Of a stretch of 64,000 nucleotides of DNA, positions 33,045 through 42,453 are shown in pieces. The notes under the pieces were generated by a model. It worked only from the letters and a program-made list of their open reading frames with translations. It was not told the origin of the DNA and did no database searches. The position numbers were made by a program, and so were the translations under genes. This DNA is from an uncultured Eubacteriales bacterium. GTDB taxonomy: Bacteria; Bacillota; Clostridia; Oscillospirales; Acutalibacteraceae. Location: positions 325,174 to 389,173 of the forward strand of contig CAKSPZ010000002.1 of assembly GCA_934486635.1 (NCBI GenBank), written 5' to 3'. Within the stretch, counting starts at the first letter, position 1, and every line of letters starts with the position of its first letter.

Positions 33045-33123
33045 AAAACAACACTCCTTAACTTTAATTTTTCATACTTTTATCTATTATATCATAATAT
33101 GGTTGTATAGGGGTGATTTATAT

Positions 33124-33387
33124 ATGTTAAATCAAAATAACAATCAAAAGGATTCAAATAATAATATGGAAAATTTATTAAAATCAGTTTCAAGTAAATT
33201 GGGTAAAAGTCCAGAAGAATTAAAAAATGCAAGTCAATCTGGAAATATGGAAAATTTATTGTCTAATTTAAATCCAAGTGATGCACAAAAAATTCAAAAA
33301 ATATTATCAGATAAAAATGCTGCAAATAAAATATTATCTACACCACAAGCCCAAAGTTTAATAAAACAATTATTGGGGGATAAGTAA
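33124..33387 (+). CDS. Small acidic/Asn-rich helical protein, trio member 1
   Basis: An 87-residue soluble protein. The first 14 residues are mostly Asn, Gln and Lys; the rest is helical and contains two related stretches, NMENLLKSVSSKLGKSP and NMENLLSNLNPSDAQK, then an IQKIL-type end. GGGGTGAT precedes ATG 33124. It is followed after three bases by the 33391 gene and is probably co-transcribed. I have seen similar unnamed proteins in Oscillospirales genomes next to relatives of the next two genes. Function unknown. Confidence 0.7.
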   Translation: MLNQNNNQKDSNNNMENLLKSVSSKLGKSPEELKNASQSGNMENLLSNLNPSDAQKIQKILSDKNAANKILSTPQAQSLIKQLLGDK

Positions 33388-33390
33388 TGT

Positions 33391-33774
33391 ATGGATGATT
33401 TAACAGGAAAATTAATGGAATTATTGTCAGACAAAGATAATATTGAAAAAATAAAAAGTTTAAGTGGTCTTATAAATAATTCAACAACAGATGATAATGT
33501 TGTTGAAAAATGTGATAATGAAAATTCTGAAAAACAAAATCAACCAAATTCAGAAAAAAATGAAAATGATATTATCCCAATAGAAGCAATACAAACGGTA
33601 ATGAAATTAATGCCGGTACTATCATCAATGAATAAAGATGACGATAATACACGTCTTTTATGTGCATTAAGGCCGCATCTTAGTGAAAAAAGAAGAATTA
33701 AATTAGATGAGTCTATGAAAATGTTGCAAATGTTTAAATTACTACCATTACTTAAAAGTCAAGGTATATTTTAA
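33391..33774 (+). CDS. Conserved helical protein, trio member 2
   Basis: A 127-residue soluble protein. The N-terminal helix (MDDLTGKLMELLSDKDN) is followed by an Asn/Glu/Lys-rich linker (about residues 30-62). The C-terminal part has LLCALRPHLSEKRRIKLDES and FKLLPLLKSQGIF, a pattern I recognise from small proteins of Oscillospirales without a known role. It starts four bases after the stop of the 33124 gene and ends 42 bases before the third member. No signal or membrane segment is visible. Confidence 0.7.
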   Translation: MDDLTGKLMELLSDKDNIEKIKSLSGLINNSTTDDNVVEKCDNENSEKQNQPNSEKNENDIIPIEAIQTVMKLMPVLSSMNKDDDNTRLLCALRPHLSEKRRIKLDESMKMLQMFKLLPLLKSQGIF

Positions 33775-33816
33775 AAATAAAATTTTTTTGTGATTTAATA
33801 TTTTTGAGGTTAATAT

Positions 33817-34221
33817 ATGAATAAAAGTTATGAAAGTATGGAAGAAATGCAAAGAATGCAACAAGAGGCAGTAAGACGTGTTAAGGAAATGCAAAAACGT
33901 GCTAAGCAGTCTTTGGTTGCAGGAAATAGATACAGTGAATCAAATGGTGTTAAGGAAAATAATATTAAAGAAAAAGTTTTAGATGAGGATAATTGTAACA
34001 AGAATGAAAATAAATTGTCTGAAAAGCTAATTTTATCTGAAAATAATTGCAATATTAATCAAAATAAAAATGTTTTGCGTAAATCAAAACAAAAAAATGA
34101 TTTCTTTTCAGAACTTTTAAAAGATAGTGAAAAAAGTTTAATTTTATTATTAATAATATTGTTAGTTGATGAAGGTTCTGATATGAGTTTGATTTTAGCA
34201 TTAATGTATCTTATTTTTTAA
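33817..34221 (+). CDS. Small membrane-tail protein, trio member 3
   Basis: A 134-residue protein. It begins with a charged coiled-coil-like helix (NKSYESMEEMQRMQQEAVRR), has a polar Asn/Lys/Glu-rich middle, and ends with a strongly hydrophobic segment at about residues 108-133 (SLILLLIILLVDEGSD and LALMYLIF). The last part could be a tail anchor or two short membrane turns around the acidic DEGSD. TGAGG precedes ATG 33817. It is the third gene of a compact set. Unknown function; a spore-linked role is only a guess. Confidence 0.65.
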   Translation: MNKSYESMEEMQRMQQEAVRRVKEMQKRAKQSLVAGNRYSESNGVKENNIKEKVLDEDNCNKNENKLSEKLILSENNCNINQNKNVLRKSKQKNDFFSELLKDSEKSLILLLIILLVDEGSDMSLILALMYLIF

Positions 34222-34225
34222 TTGT

Positions 34226-35149
34226 TTATGTATTCTCTATTGAATAAATATAAAATTTTTGTGTGTTTTTATTTATTTTTAATCTGTATTTCATGCGTTT
34301 AACCGGAGTAGGTGTATCAGATTTAGTTTCATCAGTACTTAAATATTTGTCATCACGTGATAAATATGCAACTGTAAGAATTAAATCATCATTTTCTTCG
34401 GTTATTTCTTCTGTATACGGTATGTATGTATCAATATTACTGATTGCTCCAATATGAAAATTAGACTCAGATGGAGTATATGAGTAAAATGAACCGTATA
34501 TGTTTTTATTAGTATCTATGGTGTATGTTGGTCCAAATAAATCTGTACATGAGCTTTGAATATCAGTCACTGGAATTAATGCAAGTCCCTGTTCATCAAA
34601 TTCTTTATAATGTTCAACGCCATTTTGCAAAAGTGTCCTCCATATGGATGAGGATATAATCATGTTTGTATCTGCTTTTTCTGTTTCATTAAATACAGTT
34701 GGATCATTCATTACTACTGGAGCTAGAAAATTATTGTATTTTGTGAAAGTTGGAGAATCATTTATTACAGTAGTAGTTCTATTCATTGCCGAAAGTAAAA
34801 TTATAATTCCTGTAATAGATAAAATCATTGTAATTCCAGCTAAAAGTGATCGATAAAATCCCATTTGCTTTTTTGTTGTTATCTCTTTTATACAGCCCGT
34901 TTGTGAATCATAAATAGAATCAATTGTTTTTTTATTGTGTTTATCAAAGGTATTTATTTTAATTGTTTTTTTTGTATCATTATTGATTATACTGTGTTTA
35001 TTTGATGCTGGCTCTTTTATAATATAATCTTTTTTGTAGGTCGGTTTTATGTTAGTTTTAGTGGAAATAGATGTAGATTTTACTGTGTAATTCTGTTTGT
35101 CCCTATAATCTGCAGTATATTCAACTATGTTTTGCTGTTTGTTTGACAT
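34226..35149 (-). CDS. Single-pass membrane protein of unknown function
   Basis: A 307-residue protein. Residues 1-95 are polar, Lys/Thr/Asn-rich and presumably cytoplasmic. Residues 100-125 (LLAGITMILSITGIIILLSA) form one membrane helix. Residues 130-307 form an outside domain with DPTVFNETEKAD, SIWRTLLQNG and DLFGPTY. This is the layout of an N-in membrane-anchored sensor or spore-surface protein, but I recognise no domain. AGGAGG lies upstream of ATG 35149. The convergent trio gene ends four bases away. Confidence 0.65.
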   Translation of the reverse strand: MSNKQQNIVEYTADYRDKQNYTVKSTSISTKTNIKPTYKKDYIIKEPASNKHSIINNDTKKTIKINTFDKHNKKTIDSIYDSQTGCIKEITTKKQMGFYRSLLAGITMILSITGIIILLSAMNRTTTVINDSPTFTKYNNFLAPVVMNDPTVFNETEKADTNMIISSSIWRTLLQNGVEHYKEFDEQGLALIPVTDIQSSCTDLFGPTYTIDTNKNIYGSFYSYTPSESNFHIGAISNIDTYIPYTEEITEENDDLILTVAYLSRDDKYLSTDETKSDTPTPVKRMKYRLKINKNTQKFYIYSIENT

Positions 35150-35208
35150 CTTATTTTAAGGCCTCCTTATATAAGTCGTCTAAAATGTATCTGTGAGGGG
35201 TTCTGCGT

Positions 35209-35325
35209 AAAAAAAGTGCGTGGTGGCGCCCGGTAAAACCGGGCGCCACCCATGGACACACATGTGCGTGTCCATGGGTGGGTATATCGCATATACAAAT
35301 ATGCGATATACCACGCACTTTTTTT
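35209..35325. repeat. Cloverleaf palindromic element 9
   Basis: A perfect 15-bp outer stem, AAAAAAAGTGCGTGG (35209-35223) with 35311-35325. Inner hairpins: 11 bp with loop AAA (35224-35234 / 35238-35248), 11 bp (35249-35259 / 35268-35278) and 14 bp (35281-35294 / 35299-35312, sharing two bases with the outer arm). A-run and T-run ends mean that this copy could terminate transcription on either strand. It lies between pnp and the 34226 gene. Confidence 0.85.
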
Positions 35326-35418
35326 TTGCCAAAAGCTAAATAAACATATAGATTATATCACATGTAATTTGGAAAAAAGTATCGATGCTAGTCGAGAAAC
35401 TATAAACTTGGCAGCAAA

Positions 35419-35460
35419 AGCTCCGGGCCCTAAATAACTTTTTATTTAGGGCCCGGAGCT
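35419..35460 (-). terminator. pnp terminator
   Basis: A perfect 18-bp stem AGCTCCGGGCCCTAAATA (35419-35436) with 35443-35460, loop of six bases, followed by CTTTTG on the minus strand, 15 bases after the pnp stop. Confidence 0.85.
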
Positions 35461-35475
35461 TATATTTATAAAAAA

Positions 35476-37584
35476 TTAGTTTGATTTTTGTTCCATTTCA
35501 GCAATAGCAGCACGACGAGAAAGATTTAATCTACCCTTATCATCAATTTCTGTAACTTTAACGAAAATATCATCACCGACTTTAACAACATCAGATACTT
35601 TTTCAGTTCGTTTATTATCAAGTTGAGAAATATGACAAAGACCTTCTTTTCCAGGAGCAATTTCGACAAAAGCTCCAAAATCCATAATTCTGCTTACACG
35701 ACCTTTATAGATGGCACCTATCTCTGGATCTTTAGCAATAGTTTCAATAATTAGCAAAGCACGTTTACAATTATTCATATCTAAACCAGAGACAAAAACA
35801 TGACCGTCTTCTTCTATATCAACCTTAACATCACAATCAGCACAAATTTTTTGAATAATTTTACCACCAGTACCAATAACATCACGAATTTTTTCTACAT
35901 TAATTAATGTGGTTAACATTTTAGGAGCGTATTGAGATAATTCTTCACGAGGTGCATTTATAGCTTTTAACATAATTTCATCTAAAATATAATTACGAGC
36001 TTTATGTGTTTTAAATAAAGCCTCTTTTATCATTTCAGGAGTTAATCCGTCAATTTTAAGGTCCATCTGAATAGCAGTGATACCTTTATGTGTACCGGCA
36101 ACCTTAAAGTCCATATCGCCAAAAAAATCTTCAAGACCTTGAATGTCGACCATAGTCATCCAACGGTCACCTTCAGTAATAAGACCACAAGAAATACCCG
36201 CGACAGGCGATTTAATTGGAACACCTGCATCCATGAGAGCTAAAGTAGAACCACAAATAGATCCCTGAGAAGTAGAGCCATTAGAAGAAACAACTTCAGA
36301 GACTAAACGTATAGCATAAGGAAATTCCTCAACAGAAGGGATGACAGGAACCAATGCACGCTCAGCTAAAGCACCATGTCCGATTTCACGACGGCCAGGT
36401 CCACGACTAGGTTTAGTTTCACCAACAGAATATGAAGGAAAATTATAATGATGCATATATCTTTTTTCTTCTTCACCATCAATACCATCAAGGATTTGTT
36501 GGTCACCAACAGGTCCTAAAGTAGCAACAGTTAATACTTGAGTTTGACCACGAGTAAATAAACCTGAACCATGAACTCTAGGTAATATAGAAACTTCAGC
36601 AGCTAAAGGACGAATTTCATTCATACCTCTGCCATCAACACGTTTTTGTTCATCAAGAAGCCAACGTCTTACAACATTTTTTTGAGCTTTATACATACAA
36701 GCATTTAATAAAGGTTCTGAATCAGGATAAATATCTTTAAAATGCTCGTATACTTTCTCGTAAATTGGTTTTAATCTTTCATCACGGACTTTTTTATCGT
36801 CGGTGTTTAAAGCAATTTTAAGGTCTTCAGTGATAAATTCTTTAACAGCTTGGACCATTTCATCGGATGGTTCAGTAGTATTATAAGAAAATTTATCTTT
36901 ACCAATGTCAGATTTAATTTCTTTAATGAAATTAATTATTTTTTGGTTGGCTTCATGACCTGCCATAATACCGTTAAACATGGTATCATCATCTATTTCA
37001 TTTGCACCGGCTTCAATCATAGCAATGCGACTATCGGTAGATGCAACAGTTACAGCCATTTGAGATAACTTTTTTTGCTCGGCAGTTGGATTTATAATAA
37101 ATTTACCATCAATTAAACCAACACTTACACCAGAAATTGGTCCATTCCAAGGAATATCAGAGATGCTAAGAGCTACTGAAGTACCAACCATAGCAGCTAT
37201 TTCAGGTGAACAGTCAGGGTCAACTGACATAACTGTACATACTACAGAAACATCATTTCGCATATCTTTAGGGAAAAGTGGCCTAATAGGCCTATCTATT
37301 ACCCTGGATACTAAAATAGCTTTTTCAGTCGGTCGACCTTCTCTTTTTAAAAAAGAACCAGGTATTTTGCCAATAGCATACATTTTTTCTTCAAAATCAA
37401 CAGATAATGGGAAAAAATCAATGCCATCTCTTGGTTGAGCCGATGCAGTGACGGCAACATTTACTACTGTGTCACCATAACGGACAAGACATGCACCATT
37501 TGCTAGCTGGGCTATTTTACCGGTTTCAATTATTAATTCTCGACCAGCAAAATCAGTCTTAAAGACTTTATAATTTTCAAACAT
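35476..37584 (-). CDS. pnp: Polynucleotide phosphorylase
   Basis: A 702-residue 3'-5' exoribonuclease that uses phosphate to release nucleoside diphosphates. Order of parts: first RNase PH domain, helical linker, second RNase PH domain (DGRGMNEIRPL, GSGLFTRGQTQ and catalytic-side DFFGDMDFKVAG), KH domain (VIGTGGKIIQKI near residue 560) and C-terminal S1 domain (about 620-690). It works in mRNA decay. ATG 37584 follows GGAGG; the upstream in-frame ATG at 37599 overlaps that site. It lies downstream of rpsO, the classic pairing, with a terminator between. Confidence 0.97.
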   Translation of the reverse strand: MFENYKVFKTDFAGRELIIETGKIAQLANGACLVRYGDTVVNVAVTASAQPRDGIDFFPLSVDFEEKMYAIGKIPGSFLKREGRPTEKAILVSRVIDRPIRPLFPKDMRNDVSVVCTVMSVDPDCSPEIAAMVGTSVALSISDIPWNGPISGVSVGLIDGKFIINPTAEQKKLSQMAVTVASTDSRIAMIEAGANEIDDDTMFNGIMAGHEANQKIINFIKEIKSDIGKDKFSYNTTEPSDEMVQAVKEFITEDLKIALNTDDKKVRDERLKPIYEKVYEHFKDIYPDSEPLLNACMYKAQKNVVRRWLLDEQKRVDGRGMNEIRPLAAEVSILPRVHGSGLFTRGQTQVLTVATLGPVGDQQILDGIDGEEEKRYMHHYNFPSYSVGETKPSRGPGRREIGHGALAERALVPVIPSVEEFPYAIRLVSEVVSSNGSTSQGSICGSTLALMDAGVPIKSPVAGISCGLITEGDRWMTMVDIQGLEDFFGDMDFKVAGTHKGITAIQMDLKIDGLTPEMIKEALFKTHKARNYILDEIMLKAINAPREELSQYAPKMLTTLINVEKIRDVIGTGGKIIQKICADCDVKVDIEEDGHVFVSGLDMNNCKRALLIIETIAKDPEIGAIYKGRVSRIMDFGAFVEIAPGKEGLCHISQLDNKRTEKVSDVVKVGDDIFVKVTEIDDKGRLNLSRRAAIAEMEQKSN

Positions 37585-37741
37585 GTATATTTCCTCCATA
37601 AAAATATATTTAACATCATCAAGGAGGATTTAGCAATAAAACCTATGTTGAAAAGTAATTAAACATACGTTTCACTGCTAAAACCCATAAAGTTCCTTTG
37701 AAAGATGTTATTTTAATAAAAAAAGTCGATAGTCTTAAAAA

Positions 37742-37775
37742 CCGTTAAGCAGATGACAATACTGCCATCTGCTTA
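37742..37775 (-). terminator. rpsO terminator or pnp attenuator
   Basis: A stem of AAGCAGATG with CATCTGCTT around a short loop, followed on the minus strand by AACGGTTTTT. It lies 16 bases beyond the rpsO stop and upstream of pnp, so it may limit read-through into pnp. Confidence 0.8.
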
Positions 37776-37790
37776 AAAATTTCAATATGA

Positions 37791-38054
37791 TTATTTACGA
37801 ATACCTAATTTGCTGATGATTGAACGATATCTTTCTATATCATTTTTCATTAAATATCCAAGTAAATTTCTTCTTTGACCAACCATTTTTAAAAGACCAC
37901 GTCTTGAATGATGATCTTTTTTATGTGTTTTTAAGTGATCAGTTAAATCATTAATTCTTTTAGTTAAAAGAGCAATTTGAACTTCAGGTGAACCTGTGTC
38001 ACCTTCGTGCATAGCATATTGCTCAATAATAGCTTTTTTTTCTTCTTTTAACAT
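37791..38054 (-). CDS. rpsO: 30S ribosomal protein S15
   Basis: An 87-residue ribosomal protein with HEGDTGSPEVQIALLT, the LKTHKKDHHSRRGLL RNA-binding loop and VGQRRNLLGYL. It binds 16S rRNA early in assembly. ATG 38054 follows AAAGGTGG and gives the normal family length; an in-frame GTG at 38066 is part of the ribosome-binding site. The upstream leader (38067-38164) contains GGGT/ACCC and CCTTAA/TTAAGG pairing that could be an S15 autoregulatory site, as is known in other bacteria, but the match is not strong. Confidence 0.97.
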   Translation of the reverse strand: MLKEEKKAIIEQYAMHEGDTGSPEVQIALLTKRINDLTDHLKTHKKDHHSRRGLLKMVGQRRNLLGYLMKNDIERYRSIISKLGIRK

Positions 38055-38164
38055 TTTGTTTACCACCTTTTAAATTGTAATTTTATACCATAAATCGCAG
38101 ATTAAGGTGGGTGTGTGACCCTTAAAAAAGGCTAAACCCTTAAACCGAGAAATAGGTTACAGTA

Positions 38165-38193
38165 ATTATAACATAGTTTTAGAAATATGTAAA
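38165..38193 (-). promoter_or_regulatory. rpsO promoter
   Basis: On the minus strand TTTACA (38188-38193), a 17-base spacer and TATAAT (38165-38170), giving an rpsO leader of about 100 bases. Confidence 0.82.
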
Positions 38194-38203
38194 GTTAATT
38201 AAT

Positions 38204-39526
38204 TTATTGCGCTTTTTTATATATTTCAGGATACATTTCATTTAATTTTTCAGAAAGAGTATTATTTATTTTGTGTAGTCCAGGTAAAAGTAACTTAGTG
38301 GTACGCTCATATGATTTATTAGCACAATTTGTTCCGTTTGGAACCATATCAAGATTAAAATTATGTTCCCAATCAATATTTTTATCAAGTGGAACAATTT
38401 GATATATCTTATTATTTTTGTCAAAATAACGGCTTACCCATGTCGGTAAAATTTCAACTTTTGTAGGTTGTACCACACCAGTACTGTATTTTGTAAGTGT
38501 TACATTAAATAAAACACCGTCTTCTGTGTGTCCGGTTTTCATATTCATTAATTCTTGTCGTTGGTTCGATATGGAGTTTCCAAGTGAATATATGCAAATC
38601 GTATCTTTTTGGGATATCTCAGAATGTAATATATCCATTGGTTGAATAACGTGTGGATGTCCACCAACAATTACATCAACTCCTAAATCACAAAGTTTTT
38701 GAGCTATTGACCGCTGGATATTGTTTTCCTGCGTTTGGTATTCTATTCCCCAATGTATATAATAAAATATTATATCAGCGCCGTCTTTTTTCATATTATT
38801 AATTAATTCTTGTTGTTCAGTATAAAAGTTATCTAATCTTTCACAATCAAAAACATTTAAAAGTGTACTTGTTTGTAAGTTGCACGGTAATCCATTTACA
38901 CTGCTGATTCCATTATCGTTTATTTTTCCATAAGTGTAATTAATCATTGCCACTTTTATGCCGTTTATATCTTTTATAATATATTTGGGAGTTTCAGATT
39001 TGCTTCTTGTTCCTATATAATCTACGTTCTTTTTGTTGAGTATTTCTGAGGTTTTAACAATTCCGGTAGATGAATTATCATTTGAATGATTATTTGCTGT
39101 TAAAAACATCCTAAAACCACTTTTTTTCGCACTGTCTATGATATTTTCAGGACATTTAAACATAGGATATCCTGAAAAATTATTGTCCGTTAATGAACCT
39201 TCCATATTTATAACAGAATAGTCTAATTTCTTTATATATGGTTCAATATATGTAAATATTTTTTCAAAGTCATATGTTTTTGAGGTTGTGTCATAATATG
39301 CATTTAAAATAGGTGAATGAATCAGTATATCACCCATGTTTCCTATTGTAGCTGTGGATGAAATGGTTGTATGCTCTTGTACAGAACTACTGTTTGATTT
39401 GTCTATGGTATCAGTATTTGTATTGGTTTCTAATGTGGGTTTAATTATGCTTAAGTATGCAAAAATTAGTATAATTAACGTAAGTATACAATTAATTATA
39501 ATATTTTTTTTTGTATGTTTATTCAT
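38204..39526 (-). CDS. CapA-family metallophosphatase-like membrane protein
   Basis: A 441-residue membrane-anchored protein with one N-terminal helix (about residues 8-27) and a large outside CapA/PgsA-type domain. Marks: IGNMGDILIHSP, VINMEGSLTDNNF, LTANNHSND, YIHWGIEYQ and VGGHPHVIQPM, the metal-binding set of this calcineurin-like group. In Bacillus, CapA helps make poly-gamma-glutamate, but most clostridial relatives stand alone with unknown roles; no capB/C is here. I choose ATG 39526 after AAAGGG; the longer frame to 39592 lacks a ribosome-binding site. It ends 11 bases upstream of the rpsO promoter. Confidence 0.88.
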   Translation of the reverse strand: MNKHTKKNIIINCILTLIILIFAYLSIIKPTLETNTNTDTIDKSNSSSVQEHTTISSTATIGNMGDILIHSPILNAYYDTTSKTYDFEKIFTYIEPYIKKLDYSVINMEGSLTDNNFSGYPMFKCPENIIDSAKKSGFRMFLTANNHSNDNSSTGIVKTSEILNKKNVDYIGTRSKSETPKYIIKDINGIKVAMINYTYGKINDNGISSVNGLPCNLQTSTLLNVFDCERLDNFYTEQQELINNMKKDGADIIFYYIHWGIEYQTQENNIQRSIAQKLCDLGVDVIVGGHPHVIQPMDILHSEISQKDTICIYSLGNSISNQRQELMNMKTGHTEDGVLFNVTLTKYSTGVVQPTKVEILPTWVSRYFDKNNKIYQIVPLDKNIDWEHNFNLDMVPNGTNCANKSYERTTKLLLPGLHKINNTLSEKLNEMYPEIYKKAQ

Positions 39527-39631
39527 ATTATTGGCCCTTTCTATCGTATGTTTTATAATTTTTATTCTAGCATGTTGCTCTTTAAAGGACAATAATATTT
39601 TTTACAATAATATGAATTTGATTAATATAAC

Positions 39632-39669
39632 GGGCCGGAACCGGCGCGATATAGTGCCGGTTCCGGCCC
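39632..39669. repeat. Decaloop hairpin
   Basis: Perfect 14-bp arms GGGCCGGAACCGGC (39632-39645) with 39656-39669 around the loop GCGATATAGT, identical to that at 1583. It lies between the calcium ATPase 3' end and the CapA-like gene. There is no T-run on the minus strand, the direction of both genes. Confidence 0.75.
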
Positions 39670-39693
39670 TGGGTGGGTGGAGGGGAATACATT

Positions 39694-42321
39694 TTATTTC
39701 TTTGTATGGTTAGATATATATTTTTCCAATTCTACTACTAAAAGAGGTGATAGAGATAACAATGTTACTATTAACCACTGAATCCCGTTTAAATTTGCAG
39801 TTTTAAATACAATTGATAATGTAGGGATAGAAATTACGGAAACTTGTAAAATTATACATATTATAAATGAATATATTAATTTCATGTTTGAAAAAATATC
39901 ACTTTTAAAAATAGACCGTTCACTTTTCACATTAAATGCATGCACTAATTGAGATAAACTTAAAACTGCAAATGACATAGTTCTTCCGATTATTGGTCTA
40001 TTTGATACATCAAAAAATACTTTTCCTATTGTAAAAGCAAGTATTGATATGGCGCCAATAAAACATCCTTCTACTACTATTCGTTTCCAGATGCTTCTTG
40101 AAAATAATGCAGTATTTTTTCCTTGCGGTTTATGAGTCATAATATCACTATCAACTGGTTCTACGCCAAGGGCTAATGCAGGTAATGAATCTGTTACTAA
40201 ATTTACCCACAATAATTGTATAGCAAGAAGGGGAGTGGGTAATCGTAAAAGAAATGCAGTTAATACTGTTATAATTTCGCCTATGTTACTTGAAAGTAAA
40301 AAATGTACTGTTTTTTTTATGTTTTCAAATATTCCTCGACCTTGTCGCACTGCTTCAACTATAGTTGAAAAATTATCATCGGTCATAATCATATCAGAAG
40401 CATTTTTAGCTACGTCTGTTCCTGTAATGCCCATTGCGCATCCGATATCTGCTGCTTTTAATGCCGGGGCATCATTTACTCCATCACCGGTCATTGCGAC
40501 AGTTTCACCGTGTTTTTTAAATGCTTTTACTATCCTAACTTTATGTTCAGGTGATACTCGTGCAAATACAGAATATTTAAATATATTTTTTTCTAATTCT
40601 TTTTGACTCATTTGTTCCAGTTGAGTACCGCTTACGGCTTTATCATCGTCTGAAAAAATACCAAGTTCTTTTGCGATAGCTTTTGCAGTGATAATATGGT
40701 CTCCTGTTATCATGACAGGTTTGATGCCGGCTTGTTTACATTCACTGACAGCTAATTTAACTTGAGGTCGTGGAGGGTCTATCATACCGATTAGTCCACA
40801 AAAGTTTAATTTATTTTCAATTTCATTTTGTGTACTTGGAATTACATCTACATCTTTGTATGCAACAGCTAATACACGTAAGGCTTCTTTAGCCATAGAT
40901 TCGTTTTGAATTTTTATTGTTCTCTTAGATTTTTCAGTCATAGTTTTTCCATTAATTAGAGAAGAGCGTTCAATAAGATAATCAGGTGCACCTTTTGTTA
41001 TGATGCGATATTTACCGTTATTTAATTTATGTATTGTAGTCATAAGTTTTCTGGAAGAATCAAATGGAATTTCGTGTTTTTTAGGATATTCTTTATCTAA
41101 ATTGTTTTTTATTTTACCATGTTGAGCAGCTGCTAGTACTAAAGCAGTTTCTGTAGGGTCACCTACGGCTTTGTAACCTTTACTGGTATGAGTGACAGAT
41201 GAATTGTTACATAATGCACATAATGTTAATATTTTTTGACCTAACTCTGATGAGAAATTAATTTTTCCTTCTTCTGATAAAATTTTAGTTACAGTCATTT
41301 TATTTTGTGTTAAGGTTCCGGTTTTATCAGAACAAATTACAGTAGCATTTCCTAAGGTTTCAACAGCTGGAAGTTTTCTAATTACTGCACGATTAGCAGC
41401 CATTTTTCGCACTCCCATAGCAAGAACAATTGTTACTACGGCGGGTAATCCTTCTGGAATAGCTGCTACTGCTAGGCTTATTGCTATCATAAACATTTCA
41501 AGTGGTGCAACTTTTTGAATTACTCCTAAAATGAATATAACTGAACATATGGCTATAGCACAAATACCTAATATTTTACTGGTTTTTTCAAGTTTTACTT
41601 GTAATGGAGTTCTTGCAGAATTTTCATTTATTATCATTCCAGCAATTTTTCCTACTTGTGTATTCATTCCAGTCGATACAACTATAGCTTTAGCATGCCC
41701 TGAAGTGATTACTGTACTTGAAAATATCATGTTTTTTCTATCAGCTATTGATGATTTTAATGGGTATATTTTATCAGCATTTTTTTCTACAGCAACAGAT
41801 TCTCCGGTTAATGATGATTCTTCAACTTTTAAATTGTAACTCTCTATTAGTCGTGCATCTGCCGGAACTAAGTTACCAGTATCAAGAACAATAATGTCTC
41901 CCGGTACGAGTTCTTCAGAAGGTATTATAACTTTCTTTCCTCCACGTATTACGTGAGCTTGCGGAGACGAAAGTTGCTTTAATGCTTCTATTGCCTTTTC
42001 TGCTTTGTTTTCTTGTATTACACCAACAATTGCATTTAATATTACTATAAATAAAATTATTACTGAATCTATGTAGTCTTTATTATGCTCTATACTAGAT
42101 GTAATAAAAGATATAACTGCTGCTATTAATAGAATTATTACCATAAAATCTGAAAATTGTGCTATAAATTTCGATAATAACCCTTTTTGTTTTTTTTCTT
42201 TTAATTTGTTTTTACCATACTTTATTTGTTTTTGATTGATTGAAATATTATTTAATCCAATATTTTCATCTACTTTAAAGTGTTTTAAGACTTCTTTGTA
42301 TGATGAATTATGCCATTCCAT
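39694..42321 (-). CDS. P-type calcium-transporting ATPase (type II)
   Basis: An 875-residue membrane pump of normal length. The N-terminal cation ATPase domain begins MEWHNSSYKEV; the actuator has LTGESVAVEK; the phosphorylated Asp is in CSDKTGTLTQNK; the hinge is MTGDGVNDAPALKAADIG. The transmembrane ion site has AVAAIPEGLPAV (helix 4), and about ten membrane helices are present. These features fit the SERCA/PMCA-like bacterial calcium exporters such as YloB. AAGGGGA precedes ATG 42321. It is a single gene. Calcium as substrate is inferred from the family. Confidence 0.93.
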   Translation of the reverse strand: MEWHNSSYKEVLKHFKVDENIGLNNISINQKQIKYGKNKLKEKKQKGLLSKFIAQFSDFMVIILLIAAVISFITSSIEHNKDYIDSVIILFIVILNAIVGVIQENKAEKAIEALKQLSSPQAHVIRGGKKVIIPSEELVPGDIIVLDTGNLVPADARLIESYNLKVEESSLTGESVAVEKNADKIYPLKSSIADRKNMIFSSTVITSGHAKAIVVSTGMNTQVGKIAGMIINENSARTPLQVKLEKTSKILGICAIAICSVIFILGVIQKVAPLEMFMIAISLAVAAIPEGLPAVVTIVLAMGVRKMAANRAVIRKLPAVETLGNATVICSDKTGTLTQNKMTVTKILSEEGKINFSSELGQKILTLCALCNNSSVTHTSKGYKAVGDPTETALVLAAAQHGKIKNNLDKEYPKKHEIPFDSSRKLMTTIHKLNNGKYRIITKGAPDYLIERSSLINGKTMTEKSKRTIKIQNESMAKEALRVLAVAYKDVDVIPSTQNEIENKLNFCGLIGMIDPPRPQVKLAVSECKQAGIKPVMITGDHIITAKAIAKELGIFSDDDKAVSGTQLEQMSQKELEKNIFKYSVFARVSPEHKVRIVKAFKKHGETVAMTGDGVNDAPALKAADIGCAMGITGTDVAKNASDMIMTDDNFSTIVEAVRQGRGIFENIKKTVHFLLSSNIGEIITVLTAFLLRLPTPLLAIQLLWVNLVTDSLPALALGVEPVDSDIMTHKPQGKNTALFSRSIWKRIVVEGCFIGAISILAFTIGKVFFDVSNRPIIGRTMSFAVLSLSQLVHAFNVKSERSIFKSDIFSNMKLIYSFIICIILQVSVISIPTLSIVFKTANLNGIQWLIVTLLSLSPLLVVELEKYISNHTKK

Positions 42322-42453
42322 ACTACCATCCCCTTTTATTTGTTGTCCATAATTTAAAGTATATTCATCTGTCCTTTAACTTATGTATGAGTTGTATAAC
42401 CCAAAATCTTTAAATTTGCATATATTAATAAAAATGTATGCGGGGTTGATGTA

